From positions 1 to 26,088 of the forward strand of contig CADBLZ010000023.1 of NCBI GenBank assembly GCA_902795675.1: DNA of 26,088 nucleotides. Direction: 5' to 3'. Each line of letters opens with the position of its first letter. The first letter of the stretch is position 1. Of the stretch, positions 16,091 through 22,610 are shown piece after piece. The notes below the pieces were generated by a model. That model was not told the DNA's origin. It saw nothing but the letters and a program-made list of their open reading frames with translations, and did no database searches. The translations under genes and the position numbers were made by a program. The DNA comes from an uncultured Erysipelotrichaceae bacterium (GTDB taxonomy: Bacteria; Bacillota_I; Bacilli_A; RF39; UBA660).

Positions 16091-16729
16091 ATGGAAAAAT
16101 TTAAAAATCTATTAGGTCGTGTAACTCTAATTGGACCAGTAGTATTATTCATAATTGGTTTTATACTATTTAGATGGTATAGCGAAGTAATCTCAACTAT
16201 AAGTATTATTATCGGTATTATCTTTGCTATATATGGTATCTCAGGTTTAATAAATGGAGGAGCTAAGAAAAGTTCTGGTGATAAATATCAATTTGATATA
16301 GCATCAGGTGTTATTAGTTTAGTAATTGCTCTAGTATTTATTCTATTAAGAGAACAAATAGTAAACATCTTTAACTTTGCTATTGGTGGCATAATCTTAA
16401 TCCTAGGATTAAATAGATTAGTAAATGCAATTTCATTTCAAAATAAATTTAGAAATTATTGGATTCAAATATTAGTACCAGTATTATTAATTCTTATTGG
16501 TATCTACACTGTAATAAGTGGTCCTAATTACGTTGGATTAATCTTAATGGCATGTGCTGTAATTGAAATTGTTGGTTATGTATTCTTTAGATTAGATAGT
16601 GGTAGTACTAATGAAGTTCAAGTAACTGAAGATGTAACATTATTAGTTCATGAAGAAGAAACTCCAGTAGAAGAAGAAAAACCTACTAAGAAACAAAAAA
16701 GAATTAAGAAAGCAAAAGAAGATAAGTAA
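16091..16729 (+). CDS. DUF308 (HdeD-like) membrane protein
   Basis: 212 residues starting at ATG 16091 after AGAGGA. Six hydrophobic helices in three hairpins fill residues ~10-170, each hairpin with small residues and a short glycine turn (IIIGIIFAIYGISGLINGG, AIGGIILILGLNRLV, MACAVIEIVGYVFF), the pattern of the DUF308/HdeD family. The last ~40 residues are a cytoplasmic acidic then lysine-rich tail (VHEEETPVEEEKP then KKQKRIKKAKEDK). The family is poorly understood; some members are linked to acid stress in enterobacteria, which need not apply here. The gene is divergent from the 764-residue gene and convergent with the ybaK-gmk unit, sharing a two-way terminator. Confidence 0.8.
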   Translation: MEKFKNLLGRVTLIGPVVLFIIGFILFRWYSEVISTISIIIGIIFAIYGISGLINGGAKKSSGDKYQFDIASGVISLVIALVFILLREQIVNIFNFAIGGIILILGLNRLVNAISFQNKFRNYWIQILVPVLLILIGIYTVISGPNYVGLILMACAVIEIVGYVFFRLDSGSTNEVQVTEDVTLLVHEEETPVEEEKPTKKQKRIKKAKEDK

Positions 16730-16746
16730 AACTTATCTTCTTTTTA
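16714..16746. terminator. Bidirectional terminator between convergent genes
   Basis: 14-bp stem AAAAGAAGATAAGT / ACTTATCTTCTTTT (16714-16727 with 16731-16744), AAA loop, T-runs on both strands. The + gene stop TAA (16727-16729) starts in the arm, and the - gene stop touches the other end. Confidence 0.9.
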
Positions 16747-17304
16747 TTTCCAAACAAATTCTTCTATTAATACTTCTTTATCATATCCAGAGTGATTTAA
16801 AATATCATTTAAATCATTGATAGCACTTTCTACCTGACCTAAATATGAATTTAGAGTAAGTATTTCTGCTTCATCTGTCATACACTTCTTTAAGTTACCT
16901 ATAACACTATTATCTGTTGTACAATTGTATTTCTTATCTTTGTACTTATCAAAAGCTTTTTCATTTGTATAAAAAGTAATTGAATCACTTACTTTATACA
17001 TATGCTTTATTTCAATAGAATAAGTATCTGTCTTTATATAGTATTGGAATCCTGAATCATATCTAATAAAACTCTTACGAAGTCCATCTTGTGTTAAAGA
17101 ACAATGTCCTCCAGACTTCGTAAGCATTTCACATGAATATCCTTTACTATAGAAGTAATCATTTAAATATGAGAATGCTACTGGTTGTTTAGGTTTATCT
17201 ACCACTTTAAAGATAAAATAAACAGAAACACCAATTAATACTAAACAGATAGCAATAAATATTAACTTTTTAACAAACTCAATTCTTCGAGCTCTACCAA
17301 ACAT
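16744..17304 (-). CDS. Small membrane-anchored outer protein, unknown
   Basis: 186 residues starting at ATG 17304 after GGGAGTGG. A basic N-terminus (MFGRARRIEFVKK) leads into one hydrophobic helix (~14-33); the rest (~150 residues) should be outside the membrane. The outer domain is tyrosine-rich and alpha/beta, with four cysteines in two pairs (SC...HC near 58/68 and NC...KC later), suggesting two disulfides. No family is recognised. It resembles the 321-residue protein at 4255-5220 in layout only: an N-terminal anchor plus a cysteine-paired outer domain. It is the last gene of the ybaK-gmk unit, with an additional weak promoter just upstream. Confidence 0.83.
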   Translation of the reverse strand: MFGRARRIEFVKKLIFIAICLVLIGVSVYFIFKVVDKPKQPVAFSYLNDYFYSKGYSCEMLTKSGGHCSLTQDGLRKSFIRYDSGFQYYIKTDTYSIEIKHMYKVSDSITFYTNEKAFDKYKDKKYNCTTDNSVIGNLKKCMTDEAEILTLNSYLGQVESAINDLNDILNHSGYDKEVLIEEFVWK

Positions 17305-17327
17305 CTAAGCCACTCCCTATTATTAAT

Positions 17328-17336
17328 ATAATAACA
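17328..17336 (-). promoter_or_regulatory. Possible internal promoter after gmk
   Basis: TGT plus TATTAT (17333-17328, - strand), directly after the gmk stop. No terminator separates gmk from the next gene, so this would add to read-through. Confidence 0.4.
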
Positions 17337-18029
17337 TTAATTTATTTTAATATCATCATCTGCTGAAGAAAAGTTTACATTATCCATTAATAAAGCATGG
17401 ATTTCCTCTTCTTCATTATTTAAGTAAACGTCTTCTATACGATCTACGCTACACTTTTCAGCAAGTAAAATAGCATTTATCTTTTTAACGGCTTCATCTA
17501 CTTCATCATTAGTAACCACATAGTTATAATCAGTTACTCTATTTATCTCTTTATAAGCTGTTTTAAATCTTTCTAATACCTTTTCTTTAGTTTCTGTTCC
17601 TCTAGTAGAAAGTCTTCTTCTTAATTCAGTCATTGTAGGTGGAACAATAAAAATACCAATTGACCAAGGTATTAATTCCTTTACTTTTAAAGCTCCTTGT
17701 ACTTCAATTACTAAAATAACATCTTTGCCATTTTTAATATGTTCTTCAATATGTTCTTTAGGTGTTCCATAATAATTACCGTTATATTCAGCATACTCAA
17801 GTAACTCATTATTTTTAATCTTTTCTTCAAATTCTTCTCTTGATAAGAAGAAATAAGTTTCTCCTTCTTTATCTCCCTTTCTCGGAGCTCTAGAAGTACA
17901 AGACACACTTACCCAAATATTATCATTATTCTTAACTAATTCATTAACGATTGTATCTTTACCACTACCAGATGGTCCACTTATAACAATTAAAGATCCT
18001 CTTTCATTTCTTTTATATACTTTTTGCAT
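17337..18029 (-). CDS. gmk: Guanylate kinase
   Basis: 230 residues, longer than the typical ~205 because of an acidic C-terminal extension (...EEEEIHALLMDNVNFSSADDDIKIN). It converts GMP and ATP to GDP and ADP. The P-loop is GPSGSGKDT at 18-26, with Asp in place of the more usual Gly or Ser before Thr. The GMP-binding region is complete: SVSCTSRAPRKGDKEG, YFFLSREEFE and LEYAEYNGNYYGTP. The lid arginines lie in RRRLSTRGTE and RFKTAYKE. It starts at ATG 18029, 5 nt after an AAGGAG that lies within the last codons of ybaK, so it is cotranscribed and probably coupled with ybaK. Confidence 0.96.
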   Translation of the reverse strand: MQKVYKRNERGSLIVISGPSGSGKDTIVNELVKNNDNIWVSVSCTSRAPRKGDKEGETYFFLSREEFEEKIKNNELLEYAEYNGNYYGTPKEHIEEHIKNGKDVILVIEVQGALKVKELIPWSIGIFIVPPTMTELRRRLSTRGTETKEKVLERFKTAYKEINRVTDYNYVVTNDEVDEAVKKINAILLAEKCSVDRIEDVYLNNEEEEIHALLMDNVNFSSADDDIKIN

Positions 18030-18030
18030 A

Positions 18031-18504
18031 TTAACTCCTTGTTATATTTTCATATTTTAAATCTAACACTTCATTTAAATCACTTAGTGATAGTTCAATT
18101 GATAAACCTATTTTACCACCGCTGATTATTATTTTATTATAACTTTTAGCACAATTATCTATAACTGTTACGTATTGCTTTTTCATGCCAATTGGTGAAC
18201 AACCTAAATGAATATAACCAGTTACACTTAATAAATCTTTAAAAGGAATCATCTCCACTTCCTTTTCACCAACTGCTAAAGCTGCTTTCTTTAAATCTAA
18301 TGACTCATTAACTGGAATAATGAATACATAATAATTCTTACTCTTACCCTTAGTTACCAAAGTTTTAAAAGTAGAATTAGGATCACTGTTAATAAGTTCA
18401 GAGTTAGTAACACCATCAATAACTAATTTAGGATCTACTTCATAAACTTTATATTCTATTTTCTTTTGATCAAGAATTCTCATTACATTAGTTTTACTTG
18501 CCAT
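18031..18504 (-). CDS. ybaK: YbaK/EbsC-type aminoacyl-tRNA deacylase
   Basis: 157 residues starting at ATG 18504, 6 nt after AGGTGAG; the TTG at 18510 is too close to this site. YbaK-family proteins hydrolyse mischarged tRNAs, in particular Cys-tRNA-Pro, in trans. The family hallmarks are visible: TFKTLV with the catalytic-region lysine, the central VFIIPVNESLDLKKAALAVG, and the signature GYIHLGCSPIGMKKQ. It is the first gene of the ybaK-gmk-membrane protein unit. The promoter lies directly against the htpG terminator. Substrate choice within the family (Cys-tRNA-Pro versus others) is from family knowledge only. Confidence 0.9.
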   Translation of the reverse strand: MASKTNVMRILDQKKIEYKVYEVDPKLVIDGVTNSELINSDPNSTFKTLVTKGKSKNYYVFIIPVNESLDLKKAALAVGEKEVEMIPFKDLLSVTGYIHLGCSPIGMKKQYVTVIDNCAKSYNKIIISGGKIGLSIELSLSDLNEVLDLKYENITRS

Positions 18505-18523
18505 GATCAACTCACCTACCTTT

Positions 18524-18529
18524 ATTATA
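18524..18529 (-). promoter_or_regulatory. -10 element of the ybaK-gmk unit
   Basis: Perfect TATAAT (18529-18524, - strand) immediately following the T-tract of the htpG terminator (TTTTTTTG then TATAAT). No TGn at the right spacing and no clear -35. Confidence 0.5.
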
Positions 18530-18530
18530 C

Positions 18531-18558
18531 AAAAAAAGACAACCTTTGTTGTCTTTTT
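18531..18558 (-). terminator. htpG terminator
   Basis: 11-bp stem AAAAAGACAAC / GTTGTCTTTTT (18533-18543 with 18548-18558), CTTT loop on the + strand, T-run, starting one base after the htpG stop. Confidence 0.9.
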
Positions 18559-18559
18559 A

Positions 18560-20419
18560 TTATTTACTTAAATAATTACAAATTAAGTTTGTTAATTCGG
18601 TAGGATCATCAATACTTAATCCTTCAATTAAACGAGCTTGATCATAAAGAATCTTAGTATAATTTTGTAATTCATCTTTATCATGCTTATATAAGTCTTT
18701 AATCTTATCAGCAATAGGATGATCCTTATTTATTTCTAGAACAATATCAGCTTTAACCTTTTCACCAGTTGGCATTTGATTTAGAACTTTTTCCATTTCT
18801 AATGATATATTACCTTCAGTACTTAAACATACTGGATGTTCTTTTAATTTATTAGTAAACTTAATATCTTTAACATCTTTTACTGCATCTTTCATTAAAG
18901 TAAACATATCTTTAGCTTCATTATTAAGTTTTTCTAATTCTTTCTTTTCTTCTTCTGTTGAGTCATCTGCTTCTTCAGAATTAACATTAACAAATTTCTT
19001 ATTATCATAATTCATTAAAGCTTGAATAGTAAATTCATCTACTGGTTCAACAAGATATAGGATTTCATAACCTTTATCTTTAAACTTTTCACAAGCAGGA
19101 AGTAAATCTACTTTATCTAATGATTCACCACTAGCATAGTAAATCTTTTCTTGTCCTTCCTTCATGTTATCTACATATTCTTTTAAAGTAACTCTCTTTT
19201 TATCTTTAGAACTATAGAATAATAGTAAGTCTTGTAACATTTCATTATTCATACCATAAGTAGAATAAATACCATATTTTAATTGCATACCAAATGCTTC
19301 AAAGAACTTTTCATATTTTTCTCTATCATCTTTTAATAGATCTTCTAAAGTACTCTTAATCTTCTTTTCAATAGCTTTACCAATTATATTAACTTGTCTA
19401 TCTTGTTGTAGTGTTTCTCTTGATAGATTTAATGAAATATCTTCAGAATCAACTAAGCCTTTAACAAAGCTAAAATAATCTGGAAGTAAAGCATCACACT
19501 TATCCATTATAAGAACACCATTAGAGTATAGTTGTAAGCCTTTTTCATATTCCTTAGTATAGTAATCATATGGAGCATGACTAGGAATAAACATTAAAGA
19601 ATCAAATAATACTTGGCCTTCAACATGACTTCTAACTACTTTTAATGGTTCTTCATAATCATAGAATTTATCAGAATAGAATTGATTATATTCTTCAGGT
19701 TTAACATCCTTTTCATCTTTCTTCCATAGAGGAACCATAGAGTTAAGTGTTTTCTCTTCCTTAACTTCTTTATCATCTTTCTTTTCAGTTACATCTAAAG
19801 TAATAGGATACTTAATATAATCAGAATACTTCTTAATAATACCTTCTAGTCTTCTATCATCCATAAATTCATCGAAGTTTTCCTTTTCAGTATTATCTTT
19901 AATATATAACTTAATAATAGTACCACATTCATCTTTTTCTGTTGGTTCGATAGAATAACCATCAGCACCATCAGATGACCACATAAACGCTTCTTTTTCA
20001 CCATAAGCTTTACTTATAACTTCAATTTTAGAAGCAACCATAAATGCTGAATAGAAACCAACACCAAATTGACCAATAATACTGATGTCTTCTTTCTTTT
20101 CATTCATTTCTTTAAATAAAGAAGAACCACTTCTAGCAATAATACCTAAATTATTATCTAGTTCATCTTCAGTCATACCAATACCATTATCAATAATAGA
20201 TAATGTTCTTTCTTCTTTATTAGGTACTAACTTAATCTTAAAATCACTTTTATCTAGTTTTACCTTTCTATCAGTAAGAGATTTATAGTATAGTTTATCA
20301 ATCGCATCACTTGCATTAGATACTAACTCTCTTAAAAATATTTCTCTATTTGTATAAACAGAGTTAATCATTAAATCAAGAATTTTCTTAGATTCAGTTT
20401 TAAATTGTTTTTTCTTCAT
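18560..20419 (-). CDS. htpG: Molecular chaperone HtpG (Hsp90)
   Basis: 619 residues, typical for bacterial Hsp90. An ATP-dependent cytoplasmic chaperone. The N-terminal GHKL ATPase domain shows RELVSNASDAIDKL (helix with the catalytic Glu and the Mg-binding Asn), DNGIGMT and GQFGVGFYSAFMV. The middle domain carries the catalytic-loop arginine region SLNLSRETLQQDR. The C-terminal dimerisation domain follows. The start is ATG 20419 after GGAGATGA. The promoter carries a CIRCE operator over its -35, so it should be repressed by HrcA and induced on heat or misfolding stress. This differs from Bacillus subtilis, where htpG is not HrcA-controlled. It is monocistronic. Confidence 0.97.
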   Translation of the reverse strand: MKKKQFKTESKKILDLMINSVYTNREIFLRELVSNASDAIDKLYYKSLTDRKVKLDKSDFKIKLVPNKEERTLSIIDNGIGMTEDELDNNLGIIARSGSSLFKEMNEKKEDISIIGQFGVGFYSAFMVASKIEVISKAYGEKEAFMWSSDGADGYSIEPTEKDECGTIIKLYIKDNTEKENFDEFMDDRRLEGIIKKYSDYIKYPITLDVTEKKDDKEVKEEKTLNSMVPLWKKDEKDVKPEEYNQFYSDKFYDYEEPLKVVRSHVEGQVLFDSLMFIPSHAPYDYYTKEYEKGLQLYSNGVLIMDKCDALLPDYFSFVKGLVDSEDISLNLSRETLQQDRQVNIIGKAIEKKIKSTLEDLLKDDREKYEKFFEAFGMQLKYGIYSTYGMNNEMLQDLLLFYSSKDKKRVTLKEYVDNMKEGQEKIYYASGESLDKVDLLPACEKFKDKGYEILYLVEPVDEFTIQALMNYDNKKFVNVNSEEADDSTEEEKKELEKLNNEAKDMFTLMKDAVKDVKDIKFTNKLKEHPVCLSTEGNISLEMEKVLNQMPTGEKVKADIVLEINKDHPIADKIKDLYKHDKDELQNYTKILYDQARLIEGLSIDDPTELTNLICNYLSK

Positions 20420-20463
20420 ATAAATAATTCATCTCCATTTGTTTAATTACTTAAACTATAACT

Positions 20464-20492
20464 ATCATAGTATCATAATTAGCACTTGTCAA
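20464..20492 (-). promoter_or_regulatory. SigmaA promoter of htpG
   Basis: Perfect TTGACA (20492-20487), 17-bp spacer, TATGAT (20469-20464), - strand. The -35 lies inside the CIRCE element. Confidence 0.8.
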
Positions 20493-20505
20493 TAGAAAGT
20501 GCTAA
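20479..20505. promoter_or_regulatory. CIRCE operator (HrcA binding site)
   Basis: Inverted repeat TTAGCACTT - 9 nt - AAGTGCTAA (arms 20479-20487 and 20497-20505). Compared with the consensus TTAGCACTC-N9-GAGTGCTAA only the innermost base of each arm differs, and symmetrically. It overlaps the -35 of htpG. It is 19 bp upstream of the -35 of the divergent small gene. Confidence 0.93.
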
Positions 20506-20524
20506 TTTGTGTTCTATTCAAGAT

Positions 20525-20553
20525 TTGACAGAAATATTAGACTAAACTATAAT
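20525..20553 (+). promoter_or_regulatory. Perfect consensus sigmaA promoter of the 109-residue gene
   Basis: TTGACA (20525-20530), 17-bp spacer, TATAAT (20548-20553). Predicted start about 20560, followed by AAAAAGGAGG at 20564-20573. Confidence 0.85.
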
Positions 20554-20578
20554 GTATATACTGAAAAAGGAGGATTAT

Positions 20579-20908
20579 ATGAAAAGTAAAGTTACTGAAG
20601 TAATCGTTAAACACGGCGATGATCCTTTACATGGATTTATAATTCAAGACCAATCTGGTGAACATCTAAAACCAGAGGATGTTTTAGATGAACAAAATGC
20701 AGTCTTTAAGAAAACAACTTCTACTAGTGAAGAAAGACCTTCTTTAATTGAAAAGAGATTGGCTGCCTATCAAAACACATTTTCAGAATTACAAAAATTA
20801 AGAGATAAAAGAATAAAAGAAAAACAAGCTGCTGCCGAAGCTGCAATCTCTAATAGAGATTCTTCTGAAAGCAATATAGAAGTATTAAAAAGAAGTAGAA
20901 TCAACTAG
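20579..20908 (+). CDS. Small coiled-coil protein, unknown
   Basis: 109 residues from ATG 20579, 5 nt after AAAAAGGAGG, one of the strongest ribosome sites here. An in-frame ATG at 20552 lies inside the -10 hexamer and so cannot be the start. The first ~45 residues look like a short beta/turn region (VTEVIVKHGDDPLHGFIIQD). About 55-95 form a charged helix with coiled-coil character (IEKRLAAYQNTFSELQKLRDKRIKEKQAAAEAA). No signal peptide or membrane helix. It is divergent from htpG, beside CIRCE, and has the best promoter in the window, so it is probably abundant. It ends tail-to-tail with the next gene in a shared CTAG. Function unknown. Confidence 0.85.
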   Translation: MKSKVTEVIVKHGDDPLHGFIIQDQSGEHLKPEDVLDEQNAVFKKTTSTSEERPSLIEKRLAAYQNTFSELQKLRDKRIKEKQAAAEAAISNRDSSESNIEVLKRSRIN

Positions 20909-20924
20909 GTTCTACTTCCTTTTT
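20886..20924. terminator. Bidirectional terminator over overlapping stops
   Basis: 9-bp stem GAAGTAGAA / TTCTACTTC (20892-20900 with 20910-20918), loop of 9 nt containing CTAG, in which both convergent genes stop. T-rich tails on both sides. Confidence 0.85.
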
Positions 20925-22554
20925 CATTTGTATCTAAATCTTCCTCTATTTTATTAACTAATCTATTATTTAAAGGAATATAATTTTGTAAAACATCTTT
21001 AATACTATAATTAGGTGTTAATTTATTATTCTTAGGATTATATAAGAAGAAATAACTTGGTTCACCTATTCTTGAACTTTCTATATCAAAATAGAATTCA
21101 TAATCATCCGTCTTCTTATTCTTTAATGAGAATACTTGAATAATATTCTCTATCGGACGATATTTAGGATTATAATTAGTCATTTCTTTAGCTAACTTTT
21201 CTGTTACTTCTGGATACATCATACCGATAATTGTTTTAATACATTCTTTCTGTGTAATAAAATCTTTATCACTTAAGAAGTTTCTTGTACTTTCAGTATC
21301 CATAATATAACTAAATACTTTATAAAACTTATGAGCAATATAATATGTTGTTAAAGGTTTAGACTCATCAAACATATACTCTGGACTTACATAATGATAT
21401 GAAAGTGATTGTAATAATTTATAAAACTTACCTTTTCTTTCACCAGGTTCATTCATAAATTTAACTAATGCATTCATCTTTGTAAGAATAGCTAATGGAT
21501 TATCATAATCATATTCAATATTTTTAAGATTATATTCTTTTCTTATATCTCTTGCATATTTATCAAAGTTAAAGTCTTTATCAACTTTAAACTTATAAAT
21601 ACCATCAACATTATTACCGTTACAGTATAAAAGAATATATACATTAATATCAGCAACTAATTCTTTTAGCCATTGATTATAATTAAAACCATCTTGAATC
21701 TTTTCATTAACATGAACTGAATGACCTATAATAGATTCTATTCTAGTTTTAACAAGACGACACAATAATTGAATCCATTTATCCTTTACCTTATCAGGTA
21801 TATCACTTATTTTCTTATCAGCGATACCATTAAATCTAAATAAAGAACGATAGAAATTAGTATCCATTTCTTCTAGTTCTAAATATAAACCATTACGACC
21901 CAAACTAGTTCTTAATTGACTTAATGCTTCATTATCATAATCATATACTAATTCACGATGTTCCTCATATATTGAATTTAAATAACCAATCTTTTCATCT
22001 ATTTTTCTTAATTCTTCATCCGATAATGCCGTTTCATGTATTTCAGGTCCATCATACACTTGGATTTCTTGATCATTTATAACTTTTTTATAATTAATAT
22101 GTTTTGCAAAGTGTTCAGTTTTTAAATTCATCTTAATATTAGGTATATCAGATACTACTGTTAAAAAGTAATGATTACCATGTTCATCTTGAGCATCAAG
22201 GAAATAATGTTTAAAAGTATAAGTATCTTTGCCGTTTTTATAAACAGTATTATTATTTAAAGAAAGAATAATCTTCGATTTAATACCTAATTCATCATAT
22301 ATTTCTTTTAGTATAGAAGCGCCTTGATAACAAGTTACTTTTAAATCATCAGGTAACATATTATTATAACGACCAACTAATTTATTAAGAGGAAGACCTT
22401 TTTTACCTAATTTTCCACCAATAGTATAAAAAAAGTCTGCATCTTTAGATAATTCTTTACCTACTTCTAGATAAACGTATCTAATTTTTTCTAAATCAGT
22501 CCAAAGTGGATTAACACTAGCAACAATTTTCTTTATTAATTCCTCTGATGTCAT
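20905..22554 (-). CDS. Uncharacterised protein with possible transglutaminase-like Cys-His-Asp domain
   Basis: 549 residues from ATG 22554, 5 nt after AGGTGA; the in-frame GTG at 22563 lies inside that site. The N-terminal ~145 residues resemble a transglutaminase-like or papain-fold module. A helix (DLEKIRYVYLEVGKEL) is followed by VTCYQGASILKEIYDELGI with Cys75 at the helix start, then a strand with KHYFLDA (His116), and after a GN turn HYFLTVVSDIPNI (Asp136). The Cys-His-Asp order and spacing fit that fold. The remaining 400 residues are helical and charged and match nothing I know. There is no signal peptide or membrane helix, so any activity is cytoplasmic. Monocistronic with an extended -10 promoter. 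The domain call is inference from motif layout. Confidence 0.8.
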   Translation of the reverse strand: MTSEELIKKIVASVNPLWTDLEKIRYVYLEVGKELSKDADFFYTIGGKLGKKGLPLNKLVGRYNNMLPDDLKVTCYQGASILKEIYDELGIKSKIILSLNNNTVYKNGKDTYTFKHYFLDAQDEHGNHYFLTVVSDIPNIKMNLKTEHFAKHINYKKVINDQEIQVYDGPEIHETALSDEELRKIDEKIGYLNSIYEEHRELVYDYDNEALSQLRTSLGRNGLYLELEEMDTNFYRSLFRFNGIADKKISDIPDKVKDKWIQLLCRLVKTRIESIIGHSVHVNEKIQDGFNYNQWLKELVADINVYILLYCNGNNVDGIYKFKVDKDFNFDKYARDIRKEYNLKNIEYDYDNPLAILTKMNALVKFMNEPGERKGKFYKLLQSLSYHYVSPEYMFDESKPLTTYYIAHKFYKVFSYIMDTESTRNFLSDKDFITQKECIKTIIGMMYPEVTEKLAKEMTNYNPKYRPIENIIQVFSLKNKKTDDYEFYFDIESSRIGEPSYFFLYNPKNNKLTPNYSIKDVLQNYIPLNNRLVNKIEEDLDTNEKGSRT

Positions 22555-22574
22555 TTCATTCACCTATCATAAAC

Positions 22575-22583
22575 ATTATAACA
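22575..22583 (-). promoter_or_regulatory. Extended -10 promoter of the 549-residue gene
   Basis: TGT plus perfect TATAAT (22580-22575, - strand), fused to the eight-T tract of the terminator of the dehydrogenase gene. Confidence 0.7.
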
Positions 22584-22610
22584 AAAAAAAGATGGTTATA
22601 AAACCATCTT
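22583..22610 (-). terminator. Terminator of the dehydrogenase gene
   Basis: 9-bp stem AAGATGGTT / AACCATCTT (22589-22597 with 22602-22610), 4-nt loop, eight T on the - strand; overlaps two bases of the TAA stop. Confidence 0.88.

Noticed and set aside
17711..17908. Second open frame on the - strand inside gmk
   Set aside because: It lies wholly within the well-supported gmk frame and has Lys/Leu-rich shadow composition.
20552..20578. Upstream ATG at 20552 as the start of the 109-residue protein
   Set aside because: It lies inside the TATAAT hexamer and before the predicted transcription start; ATG 20579 has a strong ribosome site.
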